Source: Aminipila sp032051575
GTDB lineage: Bacteria > Bacillota > Clostridia > Peptostreptococcales > Anaerovoracaceae
Assembly: GCF_032051575.1 (NCBI RefSeq)
Contig: NZ_DAMBYD010000003.1
Span: 124,001 to 188,000, forward strand
Length of the DNA: 64,000 nt
Direction of reading: 5' to 3'
The translations under genes and the position numbers were made by a program. The stretch's first letter is position 1. Each line of letters begins with the position of its first letter. Under the pieces are notes generated by a model. It was not told the DNA's origin. It saw only the letters and a program-made list of their open reading frames with translations, and made no database searches. Below, piece after piece: positions 27,034 to 36,121 of the stretch.

Positions 27034-27362
27034 TGTACAGGGGGCGGTTCAGAATATTCGTCCCCCGCCTTCCCCCTAGTGTTATCTCATCAAAGAGGGA
27101 TTTAGGTACTTTTTTCTTATGCCTGATTGCTCTCCTTTTAGTTCTAAAATCCTCTTTTAAAAAGTTGCCCTTTATCTTATCCAAAATGGTAGCGAATTTA
27201 CCTATGCACTGATATCGTTGAAAATATCCTTCTCCATACTTTTAACGAACCTAATCTATAGCTAAGTCTGCAAATCTAGAACTATATAATAAATTATAAA
27301 AATAAGCCCATACAACTCATTATGTGTAAGGGCCTATATTAAGTAAATTTACTATCAATTTT
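27034..27362. other. Intergenic region after livF, two hairpins, no gene
   Basis: No coding frame with a ribosome binding site. AAAGAGGGATTTAG (27092-27105) is nearly complementary to CTAAAATCCTCTTT (27144-27157) and is followed by TTAAAAAG, so it may end the liv transcript. GGGGG/CCCCC just after livF could pair weakly. GCCC..GGGC with TACA..TGTA (27306-27333), followed on the minus strand by TTATTTTTATAA, should terminate the leftward gene ending at 27363. Confidence 0.5.
27306..27333 (-). terminator. Terminator of the 142-residue membrane protein gene
   Basis: Stem GCCC-a-TACA with TGTA-a-GGGC around the loop, followed on the minus strand by TTATTTTTATAATTTATT. It lies 30 bp after the stop at 27363. 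Confidence 0.6.
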
Positions 27363-27791
27363 TTAACACTGCCTTATTGCTCTTGATTTATAAATTAGCA
27401 GTATGCTGAATGAAAGTAATAAAACTTGAGGTAAAAAAATAGCAAAATCCCAGTATGACGTAAACCCCATTAACATGCCTATTTGTGTTAAAAGGGCTAT
27501 TACTAAAATGACTGACATTATTATTTTTAAAATAATATTCTTATATAACATAAAAATAGCTAACCATGCCACCATTGTAATATAAGGTGCTGCAAAATAC
27601 AAATCTGTTAAAAAGAATAGTCGTTCACCCAGCTTTAGTATATACGCATCTTGAATTTTCGCTGGCAAGGTAATAGACCATATTGGAGAATAATATAAAT
27701 ACGGTAATAAGACTAAAATCATTGCAATTGCGTTTTTTAAAAACATCCTATTCCGATACCAATTATAAAAACTTTTAAAGCTTTCTGTCAT
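27363..27791 (-). CDS. Four-helix membrane protein of unknown function
   Basis: 142 residues from ATG 27791, which follows AAAGGAGGTATAAGC; an upstream in-frame ATG lacks a ribosome binding site. The N-terminus is charged and aromatic (MTESFKSFYNWYRNRMFLK) and four hydrophobic helices follow. No motif is recognised. It stands alone between the liv operon and an IS remnant, with its own terminator. Confidence 0.6.
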   Translation of the reverse strand: MTESFKSFYNWYRNRMFLKNAIAMILVLLPYLYYSPIWSITLPAKIQDAYILKLGERLFFLTDLYFAAPYITMVAWLAIFMLYKNIILKIIMSVILVIALLTQIGMLMGFTSYWDFAIFLPQVLLLSFSILLIYKSRAIRQC

Positions 27792-28189
27792 TTGCTTATA
27801 CCTCCTTTCTTTAGTCATTAAAACCATAATTTTACATATCATTTAATGCTCTTATAATATAATCCTCAATCATCTTTAAATGTGCTAAAAACTATACTCA
27901 TTTTATAATTTCTTTCTTGTATTATAACTATTTATAATCACTGATAAAAATATAAACAATAACAGATCAGTATCCATGTCATAATTACCGCAATATAAAA
28001 TTTATGTCATAATTTTATCATGAACCCACAATCTCCCCTGAAACACTCATTATGTAATAGTCTACTTTTACCCCCTCTTTAGGCATCCCCTCTCGCCTAT
28101 ATACAATAATGCTCTTTAAAAATAATTTTTCAAGCCTTTCTGTATGAAATGTTGTCTGGAGGCCATGAAATGTGGTTTTTTATTGTGAA
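27792..28189. other. AT-rich intergenic stretch
   Basis: No supported gene. ATGTCATAATT occurs twice in direct orientation about 28 bp apart (around 27976 and 28004). The rest is AT-rich and may be debris around the transposase remnant that follows. Confidence 0.4.
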
Positions 28190-28472
28190 AGCTGCCCTTT
28201 AGTTATTTAGCAAAAGAATTACTTAATATTTCACACATAATAAGTACTATATCAGATGATCCATCTGATTTTTTGCAAAATCCATCAAAGGACTTTACAA
28301 GGAATAGAAAACTACCATTTCAAGCAATCATTAAAATGATGATTGGCATGGGTGGAAATAGCTTATGTAAAGAAATATATGATTGGTCAATTATGCAGAG
28401 GATACAGCATTTGTTTCTGCTTTTATTCCAAAACATTAAAAATGAAGTCGGGTTTGAATATAGAATTTCCTA
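28190..28472 (+). pseudogene. Remnant of an IS4-like transposase N-terminus
   Basis: An open stretch without a normal start encodes YLAKELLNISHIIST, then KDFTRNRKLPFQAIIKMM and GMGGNSLCKEIYDW. The FTRNRKLPF and MGGNSL segments are characteristic of the N-terminal part of IS4-family DDE transposases in Clostridia. After that the homologous reading moves to another frame (AFVSAFIPKH) and hits stops at once. The catalytic domain is absent and no inverted repeats were found, so this is a decayed end of an insertion sequence. Confidence 0.65.
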
Positions 28473-28687
28473 ACAACAACTTTTCATATCTGCATATCAT
28501 ACAGACAGCTTAAAACGTCATCTGCTTTTGGCATGTTTAAATCATAAAAATAGTGAACACCTATGATAGCGTTCACCATTTTCGATATATTAACCTGCTC
28601 TTGACTACTTAACTTAATGACATTGACTTGACAGGGCTCAGTTCAAATTTTTAAACGCTGATGTGATGCCCCTTTTATTATATATAT

Positions 28688-30319
28688 TTATAATTTACTG
28701 ATATCCAATTGTTTATAAGCACTTAAGAACGGGCGCAGCTTTTCCGCAATCTGCTTGCAGCCACCCTCAATATTGGATTCTATATTCAGCGGCATGATTG
28801 GATCATGAAGTGACTTTCTAAGAAGACACCAACCATCACCATGGGTCTCATCAAAATTGACACGAACACCTTCATAGTTTGGTTCTACTGTACTCATTCC
28901 ACAATGACATAAACAACAGCCACCTTCCTCAACAGGCACAATGTTTCCATCCTCATCGCGTTTTGCACAGTCCTTCATAGACGCCCATAATTGAAGATCC
29001 TCAATAATTCTGTCTCCATAAGCTGCAAAATCTTCACAAGTAATAGGTAGTCGCACTTCCATAGCCTCTACTGGTTCTTCTAAGTCTGAAATAAGACTGT
29101 CTAGGGTCTTTCCTTCAGCCGCCATCTTTGCTGCCTTAATAACGATTTTAGTAGCCAGATAAGCCCCATCATCAAGGAAATGATTTTCTTTTAATGCCGC
29201 ATGTCCTGAAGTTTCAATAGCCAGCTGACTATCTGTACCTTCCAAATTAAGTTGAATAGCTTCATTAATCACATTTTTATATCCTCTCTTAAAACGTTTA
29301 TGCTTTAGTCCTAATTTCTCTTCCAGGAAAACTGTCAACTGGTCACTTGTTATACTATCCGTAACGATTGTTGTACCTGGATGTTCTTCTGCGACCAAAG
29401 CTGCAGCCATAGCCACAATGCCATTTCTGCTAATTTCACGGCCCCTATTGTCAACCGCTGAAGATCGATCTACATCCGTATCGAAAATCAACCCTAGGTC
29501 TGCCTGATTTGTTATAACCTGCATGCAAATTGACGCCATAGCCGCTTTATCTTCAGGATTTGGCGCATGGTTAGGGAAAGTTCCATCTGGTTCAAGAAAC
29601 TGGCTTGCAGATACATCGGCGCCTAAAGGCTGAAGAACCTTTTTGGCATAAAACCCTCCTCCTCCATTGCCTGCATCAACAACTATTTTTAAACCCTTGA
29701 GAGGTGTTTCATAATGTTTTGGATGTTTCACTCCATCCTTAATTTTATTTTTAAGGAAGTCGCAGTAAGCACCCATTAAGTCTGTTTTTACTGAATTATA
29801 CGTCTTCTTTCCTAATATCATTTGAAAATTGTCTTCTGCAATGCGTCCACCTAATTCTGACAGATATTCATCTGATTGAGCATAATCAATAATCTGGCTT
29901 ATATCTTTTTTATTTAAGCCACCATCTTTGTCAAAATACTTAAATCCATTTCTATTAAATGGCAGATGACTGGCTGTAATCATGATAGCACCATCACACT
30001 TAAACTCTGGGAAAACAGTTGTCATAAACATAGCAGGAGTTGAAGCCAGTCCACAATTTAAAACGGTCACTCCATAAGGCACCATTCCATTCAAAATGCC
30101 CTGTAATAAATACTTCCCTGAAAGTCTTGGATCAAACCCTACCGCAACCCTTAAGCTTTTCAGTGGTTTTTCAGTTTTTTTGGCAAGCCACAATAAAAAC
30201 CCCGATGCTAAATGTTCCGCTTCAGGCTGTCCTAAGTTAGGCATTTCACCATCTACGCCGGTCAATGCAATACCCCTTATATCACTCCCATTTTGTAATT
30301 TTTTATAATCACGACTCAT
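28688..30319 (-). CDS. Phosphomannomutase/phosphoglucomutase family protein
   Basis: 543 residues from ATG 30319, which follows AGGAGG. The alpha-D-phosphohexomutase signature is complete: the phosphoserine loop TASHLPFNRNGFKYF, the metal loop DTDVDRS, the sugar-binding GTDSQLAIETSGHAAL and a C-terminal phosphate-binding part with NYEGVRVNF. It interconverts hexose 1- and 6-phosphates for envelope polysaccharides or carbohydrate use. Near residue 480 there is an unusual Cys/His cluster (CCLCHC) just before the last domain. The gene is monocistronic. Confidence 0.9.
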   Translation of the reverse strand: MSRDYKKLQNGSDIRGIALTGVDGEMPNLGQPEAEHLASGFLLWLAKKTEKPLKSLRVAVGFDPRLSGKYLLQGILNGMVPYGVTVLNCGLASTPAMFMTTVFPEFKCDGAIMITASHLPFNRNGFKYFDKDGGLNKKDISQIIDYAQSDEYLSELGGRIAEDNFQMILGKKTYNSVKTDLMGAYCDFLKNKIKDGVKHPKHYETPLKGLKIVVDAGNGGGGFYAKKVLQPLGADVSASQFLEPDGTFPNHAPNPEDKAAMASICMQVITNQADLGLIFDTDVDRSSAVDNRGREISRNGIVAMAAALVAEEHPGTTIVTDSITSDQLTVFLEEKLGLKHKRFKRGYKNVINEAIQLNLEGTDSQLAIETSGHAALKENHFLDDGAYLATKIVIKAAKMAAEGKTLDSLISDLEEPVEAMEVRLPITCEDFAAYGDRIIEDLQLWASMKDCAKRDEDGNIVPVEEGGCCLCHCGMSTVEPNYEGVRVNFDETHGDGWCLLRKSLHDPIMPLNIESNIEGGCKQIAEKLRPFLSAYKQLDISKL

Positions 30320-30531
30320 TTTATAGTGCCTCCTCTTATATAATTCAAGCAATCTATTTTCTCATTTAATCAGTTATAGTATACATGAATTCCTATTACA
30401 AGTCTAGCATTCCCCTTAAAGGATTAGCCCATTCAATCTGCATAAATGCACATATTTTTAATCTAGTATATCTATTTTCATATTTTGTATAATTATTGTA
30501 TAATATCTGTGAAAGATGAGGGATGGAACAA

Positions 30532-31338
30532 ATGGATTTGAAACAAAATATAACAGAAATAATTCAGAGCTTTGTATTCGAGTATGAAAATAAATCTGAA
30601 ATAACATCAAAATGGGGTGAACCCATAGTGGGTTTTGCTGATGCGAAGCATCCAGGCGTAACCGAGTTAAAAAAGCTAGTATCTGACCAGCATGTCATGC
30701 CTGAAGAAATAATAAAAAATGCCACTATAATTATCGCTTATTTTGTGCCTTTTACCAAGGAACTCGCATTTACAAATAAAGAACCGGGTTATTTATCTTC
30801 TCCCGAATGGGCTAAAACCTATGAAGAAACCAACACTATGTTTGGTAAACTGAATCAATATCTAATTGCCCGAATAAAGGATTTAGGCTTTGATGCAGGT
30901 ATTTCACCAGAAGCATCAACATTCAATCAGGAGACTCTTATAAGCAATTGGTCCCAGCGGCACCTTGCTAGATTAGCAGGTCTTGGGACATTTGGTGTTA
31001 ACAACATGCTCATTACAAAGAAAGGCTGCTGCGGGCGTTACAGCACTGTTGTAACAAATCTACAGGTAACACCAGATGCACCTATTGATGAAGAATACTG
31101 TCTGTATAAAAGCAAAGGAACATGCGGTATATGTGTAAATCACTGTCCCTCTGGTGCGCTAACCCTTGATGGATATGACCGAGGAAAGTGTTATGAAGTG
31201 TGCAAGAGAAATGCGCAGTTATATAAAGACTTTGGCAGCTCCTACTTAACAGAAAATGGTTTGGATGCCAATAGCGCCGGAAGTGAAGTATGCGGTAAAT
31301 GTGTAGTAAATCTGCCTTGTAGTTTTTTTAATCGCTAA
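30532..31338 (+). CDS. QueG-like iron-sulfur protein
   Basis: About 268 residues from ATG 30532; the ATG 9 nt upstream abuts GAGGG too closely. The N-terminal part resembles epoxyqueuosine reductase and related cobalamin-dependent reductases (LARLAGLGTFGVNNMLIT, then GCCGRYSTVVT). The C-terminal half carries CGICVNHCPSGAL, CYEVCKRN and CGKCVVNLPC, enough for two 4Fe-4S clusters. It may act on a tRNA base or belong to a paralogous group of unknown role; its length is short of true QueG, which also has a HEAT-like tail. Confidence 0.75.
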   Translation: MDLKQNITEIIQSFVFEYENKSEITSKWGEPIVGFADAKHPGVTELKKLVSDQHVMPEEIIKNATIIIAYFVPFTKELAFTNKEPGYLSSPEWAKTYEETNTMFGKLNQYLIARIKDLGFDAGISPEASTFNQETLISNWSQRHLARLAGLGTFGVNNMLITKKGCCGRYSTVVTNLQVTPDAPIDEEYCLYKSKGTCGICVNHCPSGALTLDGYDRGKCYEVCKRNAQLYKDFGSSYLTENGLDANSAGSEVCGKCVVNLPCSFFNR

Positions 31339-31360
31339 ATTTACATATAATAAATAAAAA

Positions 31361-31440
31361 AGCTGTCTCAAAACTATAACTTAGTAGGTATATGAGTCTT
31401 CAAATTACCCATATACCACTATTTTATTTTGAAACAGCCT
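31361..31440. terminator. Large two-tier hairpin between convergent genes
   Basis: An outer stem AGCTGTCTCAAAA / TTTTGAAACAGCCT with flanking A and T runs, enclosing an inner stem GGTATATG / CATATACC. It lies 22 bp after the QueG-like gene and 24 bp from the htpG stop, so it can serve both strands. Confidence 0.7.
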
Positions 31441-31463
31441 CTTTTTTATTATATTAATATTAT

Positions 31464-33383
31464 TTACATTAAGTTACAAATTGCATTGGAAAATTCAATT
31501 GGATCTTCTACCTGCATTCCTTCAATTAGAAGTGCCTGATTATATAAAAGTTTTGCATAATCCTTAACTTTATCTTTATCTTCCGCAAATGTTGCCTTAA
31601 GGGATTCAAATACCTTATGATTTGAATTTATTTCAAGAACCTTTTCAGCAGAAACCTTATCATTATTGGCTGGCATTGAATTAAGCACTTTTTCCATCTC
31701 AATGGAGATTTCACCATTACTTGTTAAGCATACCGGATGGCTCTTCAGTCTCTGAGAAACTCTAACTTCAGAAACCTTGCCAGCTAAAGCTTCTTTCATA
31801 GCTTCAAACAATTCTTTATTTTCTTCTGCCTGCTTTTCTAAAGCTTCTTTTTCTTCAGCAGTTTCTTCAATACCTAAATCATCGCTTGAAACAGATTTAA
31901 ATTGCTTTTCATCAATTGCCCCAATAATCTTAATTGCAAATTCATCAATTTCATCTGTACAATAAAGGATTTCATACCCCTTATCCTTAAGCATTTCAGT
32001 CTGAGGCTGCTTATCCAGTTTTTCTCTGCTTTCACCACAAGCATAATAAATATACTTCTGTTCTTCCTTCATCCTTGAAACATATTCTGAGAATGTAACC
32101 AGCTTCTTTTCTGCCGATGAATAGAACATCAGCAATTCTTTTACAGCATCCTTGTGCATGCCATATTCATTGTAAGCACCAAACTTAAGCTGCATACCAA
32201 AGTCTTCAAAGAACTTTTCATACTTTTCTCTGTCCGTATTAAGCATTTCAAGGAGTTCGGATTTAATCTTCTTTTCAAGTCTGACAGCAATAGCTTTCAG
32301 CTGTCTGTCGTGTTGCAGCATTTCTCTGGAAATGTTCAAAGATAAATCCTGTGAATCTACAAGACCTTTTACAAAGCTAAAATAATCTGGCAGTAAATCC
32401 GCACACTTATCCATAATCAAAACACCGCTGGAGTAAAGCTGTAAACCTTTTTCGTATTCCTTGGTATAATAGTTGTATGGTGTCCTGGCAGGTATATACA
32501 TTAAAGCATTATAGGTGGATACCCCTTCTACGTTTGTATGAATTACTCTTGCTGGGTCTTCAAAATCAAAAAACTTTTCCTTATAGAATTGATTGTATTC
32601 TTCGTCTGTAATAGCTCCCTTACTCTTCTTCCAAATAGGGACCATACTATTTAAAGTCTCATCTTCTCTATATGTTTCATACTCAGGGGTATAGTCCTTG
32701 TCCGCCTTCTGTTCTTCAGTAGCCTCTTTCATCTTATGTTTTTCAACATTCATCTTAATAGGATAACGGATATAATCCGAATACTTCTTAATAAGCCCTT
32801 TAATCTTGTATTCCTGCAAGTATTCATTGTATTTGTCATCTTCCGTATCTTCTTTGATATAAAGAATAATTTCTGTACCAACAGCATCTTTCTGACACTC
32901 TGTAATGTTGTATCCTTCAACTCCTGTTGATTCCCACAGATATGCCTGTTCTTGTCCGTAGCCCTTACTTATAACCTGTATTTTTGAAGCCACCATAAAT
33001 GCAGAATAGAAACCCACACCAAACTGACCAATTATATCAATTTCATCTTTGCCTTCCATTTTATCTGCATTGTCTTGCTTAAACTGAAGGGAACCACTCT
33101 TTGCAATGGTACCTAAGTTATTTTCCATTTCATCCTTAGACATACCAATACCATTATCTATTATGGTTAAAGTTCTTGCATCTTTATCCACTGCAAGCCT
33201 GATGTAAAAATCTTCTCTTGAGATACCTGTGTTCTCAGTAAGAGTCAAGTAATATAATTTGTCAATTGCATCACTGGCATTTGAGATAATCTCTCTTAAA
33301 AAAATCTCTTTATGCGTATAAATAGAGTTAATCATTAAGTCCAACAATCTTTTGGATTCCGCTTTAAACTGTTTCTTTGCCAT
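31464..33383 (-). CDS. htpG: Chaperone HtpG (Hsp90)
   Basis: 639 residues, full length. The N-terminal GHKL ATPase has REIISNASDAIDKL, DNGIGMSKDEM and GQFGVGFYSAFM. The middle domain has SLNISREMLQ, and a dimerisation domain follows. It is the cytosolic Hsp90, ATP-dependent. AGAGGG precedes the ATG. Upstream lies a consensus promoter with a CIRCE operator right after it, so HrcA is expected to repress the gene. Confidence 0.97.
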   Translation of the reverse strand: MAKKQFKAESKRLLDLMINSIYTHKEIFLREIISNASDAIDKLYYLTLTENTGISREDFYIRLAVDKDARTLTIIDNGIGMSKDEMENNLGTIAKSGSLQFKQDNADKMEGKDEIDIIGQFGVGFYSAFMVASKIQVISKGYGQEQAYLWESTGVEGYNITECQKDAVGTEIILYIKEDTEDDKYNEYLQEYKIKGLIKKYSDYIRYPIKMNVEKHKMKEATEEQKADKDYTPEYETYREDETLNSMVPIWKKSKGAITDEEYNQFYKEKFFDFEDPARVIHTNVEGVSTYNALMYIPARTPYNYYTKEYEKGLQLYSSGVLIMDKCADLLPDYFSFVKGLVDSQDLSLNISREMLQHDRQLKAIAVRLEKKIKSELLEMLNTDREKYEKFFEDFGMQLKFGAYNEYGMHKDAVKELLMFYSSAEKKLVTFSEYVSRMKEEQKYIYYACGESREKLDKQPQTEMLKDKGYEILYCTDEIDEFAIKIIGAIDEKQFKSVSSDDLGIEETAEEKEALEKQAEENKELFEAMKEALAGKVSEVRVSQRLKSHPVCLTSNGEISIEMEKVLNSMPANNDKVSAEKVLEINSNHKVFESLKATFAEDKDKVKDYAKLLYNQALLIEGMQVEDPIEFSNAICNLM

Positions 33384-33450
33384 GTAATATTCCCTCTTTC
33401 TGTGTAATGTAATATTATATAGATAGTATATTAATACCTCTCATCGTTTT

Positions 33451-33477
33451 TTGGCACTCACCTTATCTGAGTGCTAA
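33451..33477 (-). promoter_or_regulatory. CIRCE operator of htpG
   Basis: On the minus strand TTAGCACTC, 9 nt, GAGTGCCAA; the consensus is TTAGCACTC-N9-GAGTGCTAA, so one mismatch. It starts right at the expected transcription start. HrcA binding here would repress htpG under normal temperature. Confidence 0.92.
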
Positions 33478-33484
33478 CAAATAT

Positions 33485-33513
33485 AATATACATCTCTATC
33501 AGCCAAAAATCAA
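33485..33513 (-). promoter_or_regulatory. SigA-type promoter of htpG
   Basis: On the minus strand TTGATT (33508-33513), 17-nt spacer, TATATT (33485-33490). CIRCE follows about 7 nt later. Confidence 0.8.
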
Positions 33514-33576
33514 GTCTAAAATCAAAAAATTTACCTTCATGAATTTGTATAAGTTAGTGCATTGTTGATTTTGTCT

Positions 33577-34446
33577 TTAATTTTTATTGTAATAATCCCC
33601 AGTTCTTGCTTTAAGTAACTTTAATTCTTTACCATCACTGACGAAAGACCTTGTACACTCTAGAGTGGTCAATACTAAAGTCTCTGATTGTGCACAAGCA
33701 TCCCCTACGATATTATCCGCCGAATCAGATGTTACTACTGCATATCTTGCAGTACATTTTTCAATTAATTTGTCAACATTCGCACTGTATCTTCCGTGGT
33801 ATGGAATTTTAAGCAGATCTATATTCCTCCAATTGATTTCTAATAATTCATTAATTCGTTCTTCCTGGGCATCTCCTGTAAATAACTGATTTACATTTCC
33901 ATGATTTATAAGAATGGCAAGTGAATAGTTATTATCCAGCTTATAATTTTTTTTGAGAGGTGGATAAATTAATAAATCAATTTCTCCTACTTCCAGTTTT
34001 CTGGTCCTTGTAGGATAAATAATGTCTACACCCAAATCCTCACACTTTTTATTGATTTCATCTAGCAATTCATTATCTTCTGGATAATAAGGCTGGATAA
34101 CCCTTTCAACTTTAAAGTTTTTTAACACCTCTAATGCTCCGCCAATATGATCCTTGTCCGGATGGGTAAGAACAAGATACTGTAAGGTTTTTATGTCTTT
34201 CCCTTGTAAAAATCTTACAATCCGTTCAGAATCTTGCTTTTCCCCAGTGTCAATTAAAATGTTTATTCCTTGCTGATTAATTAATGAACAATCGGCGTTT
34301 TCCTTGGTTTTAATGCAGTAAGTATAAACAGGTACTCCATCCTGAGCCAGTCTCTCTTTATTTTCATCCAAAATTAAATAGCAGGCCACTGATATTCCAA
34401 TAAATAGGAGAAATGCCGCTGCCTTAGTTAAAATATTTCCAATCAT
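33577..34446 (-). CDS. Membrane-anchored ComEC-type metallo-beta-lactamase-fold hydrolase
   Basis: 289 residues. An N-terminal hydrophobic helix (about 10-27) is followed by a metallo-beta-lactamase fold resembling the C-terminal domain of ComEC: LVLTHPDKDHIGGALEVL (HxxxDH), then QLFTGDAQEERINEL with the bridging Asp, and KIPYHGRYSANVD. Substrate is unknown; such domains may cleave nucleic acid or phosphodiesters outside the membrane. AAGGAGGACG precedes the ATG. The gene stands alone, upstream of htpG on the same strand. Confidence 0.85.
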   Translation of the reverse strand: MIGNILTKAAAFLLFIGISVACYLILDENKERLAQDGVPVYTYCIKTKENADCSLINQQGINILIDTGEKQDSERIVRFLQGKDIKTLQYLVLTHPDKDHIGGALEVLKNFKVERVIQPYYPEDNELLDEINKKCEDLGVDIIYPTRTRKLEVGEIDLLIYPPLKKNYKLDNNYSLAILINHGNVNQLFTGDAQEERINELLEINWRNIDLLKIPYHGRYSANVDKLIEKCTARYAVVTSDSADNIVGDACAQSETLVLTTLECTRSFVSDGKELKLLKARTGDYYNKN

Positions 34447-34637
34447 TTTTCGTCCTCCTTATTTAAAGGAATCTTAATCTGTTTATATAAACCTCTGCGA
34501 AACTAGTGTTATCCATATACATACATTATATCTAAAGTACTGCAGATTGCTATAACAAAATATGCTGGCTTCCAACCTCACATTTAAAAATAGATTATCT
34601 CTTGTTTTATAATGAAACTTACCTTTTATAAAAGAAT

Positions 34638-34666
34638 AACCCCGCAAATTTAATATTTGCGGGGTT
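34638..34666 (-). terminator. Terminator of rplM-rpsI
   Basis: AACCCCGCAAAT and ATTTGCGGGGTT, a perfect 12-bp stem with a 5-nt loop, 28 bp after the rpsI stop. Confidence 0.9.
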
Positions 34667-34694
34667 TTGTTCTTGTCTTTGAATAGGTCTAAAA

Positions 34695-35090
34695 TTAACG
34701 CTTGGAAAACTGTGATGCTTTTCTTGCCTTCTTTAAACCGTACTTCTTTCTTTCCTTCATACGAGGGTCTCTTGTTAAGAATCCTGCAGCCTTAAGCGGA
34801 GCTCTGAAAGCTTCCTTGTCAACTACTAAAAGTGCTCTTGAAATACCATGTCTTAAAGCACCAGCCTGACCAGTGAACCCACCACCATTTACAGTAGCGA
34901 TTACGTCAAACTTACCTTCACAGCCAGCAACCTCGAAAGGTCTTCTAACTTCTCTCTTAACGATTTCCATTCCAAAATAATCTTCTAGCGGCTTCTTGTT
35001 AACGATGATTTCACCTTTTCCAGGGATTAATCTAACTCTAGCAACTGAAGACTTTCTTCTGCCTGTTCCTTGATATTGAATCTTTGCCAT
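34695..35090 (-). CDS. rpsI: 30S ribosomal protein S9
   Basis: 131 residues, usual length. GTGRRKSSVARVRL at the start, NGGGFTGQAGALRHGISRAL in the middle, and the C-terminal basic tail ending KKARKASQFSKR that reaches the P-site tRNA. It follows rplM by 19 bp, the standard L13-S9 pair. GGGAGG lies before the ATG. Confidence 0.98.
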   Translation of the reverse strand: MAKIQYQGTGRRKSSVARVRLIPGKGEIIVNKKPLEDYFGMEIVKREVRRPFEVAGCEGKFDVIATVNGGGFTGQAGALRHGISRALLVVDKEAFRAPLKAAGFLTRDPRMKERKKYGLKKARKASQFSKR

Positions 35091-35109
35091 TGTCTATTTC
35101 CTCCCCTTC

Positions 35110-35538
35110 TTAAAATTCCCAAACTTCAGGTTTCTGAGCTGCATGATCGTGTTGAGGACCAGCATAAACCTTTAATTTTTTGTACATCTGTCTACCAAGC
35201 TTACCGTTTGGCATCATGCCTTTTATTGCATGTCTTATTATTTCGTCTGGCTTCTTAGCCTGTAACTTTTCAAAAGTGATTTCTCTAAGACCACCTGGAT
35301 ATCCAGTATGTCTCTTATAGATTTTTTCTTTTCTCTTCTTACCTGTTACTTCTACCTTTTCAGCATTGATAACGATTACATAGTCTCCGCAGTCAACGTG
35401 TGGCGTGTAGATTGGCTTTTTCTTACCTCTAAGGATTGCAGCAGCTTCGGATGCAAGTCTACCAAGAGTCTTACCCTCAGCATCAATTACATACCACTTA
35501 TGTTCTACTTCCTGAGGCTTTGCGATAAATGATTTCAT
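35110..35538 (-). CDS. rplM: 50S ribosomal protein L13
   Basis: 142 residues with the family landmarks WYVIDAEGKTLGRLAS, CGDYVIVINAEKVEVTGKK and MMPNGKLGRQMYKKLKVYAG. Binds 23S rRNA early in large-subunit assembly. GAGGAGG precedes the ATG. A consensus promoter about 170 bp upstream and a GC-rich leader suggest autoregulation. Confidence 0.98.
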   Translation of the reverse strand: MKSFIAKPQEVEHKWYVIDAEGKTLGRLASEAAAILRGKKKPIYTPHVDCGDYVIVINAEKVEVTGKKRKEKIYKRHTGYPGGLREITFEKLQAKKPDEIIRHAIKGMMPNGKLGRQMYKKLKVYAGPQHDHAAQKPEVWEF

Positions 35539-35705
35539 TCTTTTACCTCCTCACCTACTAAAATTGGCTTATAACCAATCACTTTCGGCAACCTTTACTA
35601 TAACTTTGCGGGCCACGGCCGGTCTTTCCCAGCCTGCACCCTTATGAAAAAAAACGTAAAACGATTTTTGACATTCTTAATTAGGCGCTGTAACACACAA
35701 CGCAC
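35539..35705 (-). promoter_or_regulatory. 5' leader of rplM, possible L13 autoregulatory structure
   Basis: About 165 nt between the promoter and the rplM ATG. It contains a GC-rich segment around 35610-35640 (minus strand GCTGGGAAAGACCGGCCGTGG), unlike the AT-rich flanks, and a second dyad TTGGTTATAAGCCAA near the start. Firmicute rplM genes often have an autoregulatory leader; I cannot confirm a match to that model by eye. Confidence 0.4.
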
Positions 35706-35709
35706 GATT

Positions 35710-35738
35710 AGTTTACACTTTTTCAAGGTTTAAGTCAA
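35710..35738 (-). promoter_or_regulatory. Promoter of rplM-rpsI
   Basis: Minus strand TTGACT (35733-35738), 17-nt spacer, TAAACT (35710-35715), near consensus for the housekeeping sigma factor. Confidence 0.8.
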
Positions 35739-35764
35739 TAAAAATTTATCTAAGCTAAATGTTT

Positions 35765-36079
35765 TTATTTTATTCTAGTAATTTCGATCAGCTCAGAAAA
35801 TTTTCCCATGATATATCCGTAGTTTTCTTTAACATGGGGCAGCTTGCACTGACTGCAATCCTTTATTCCATCTTCAGTATATCTAAAGTTTCCACCACAT
35901 TTGTCCTTTAACGCATACAATGGGCAGTAGCAGAATAAGCAATTAAACTCTTCCGGCTTGTCTGTTTTATGGCAGGGAAAATATTCACACATACTATGGT
36001 TAAAAAATGAATATTCCTTTCCTACCCAATACGGTTGTTCTTCTTTACTTTCTTTAAGCTTCTTCTTTTCCTCTTCCAT
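35765..36079 (-). CDS. Cysteine-rich small-domain protein
   Basis: 104 residues. After a charged N-terminus it has MCEYFPCHK, then NCLFCYCPLYAL, CGGNFRY and DCSQCKLPH, the Cys/His pattern of the cysteine-rich small domain (PF04071). This domain is often found in cobalamin-pathway proteins or alone and presumably binds metal. AAAGGAGG precedes the ATG. It stands next to dapB on the same strand, 42 bp downstream of that gene's neighbour boundary, without evident functional link. Confidence 0.85.
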   Translation of the reverse strand: MEEEKKKLKESKEEQPYWVGKEYSFFNHSMCEYFPCHKTDKPEEFNCLFCYCPLYALKDKCGGNFRYTEDGIKDCSQCKLPHVKENYGYIMGKFSELIEITRIK

Positions 36080-36121
36080 ATTTAGCCCTCCTTTTATATT
36101 TACATAAACATAAGTAATATT

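Noticed and set aside
28484..28640. A 53-codon minus-strand open stretch after the mutase gene (DLNMPKADDVLSCLYD)
   Set aside because: No start codon with a ribosome binding site and no recognisable family; left as unexplained intergenic sequence.
31361..31440. Large hairpin as a MITE
   Set aside because: No target-site duplication or second copy was found; its position between convergent genes is explained by termination.
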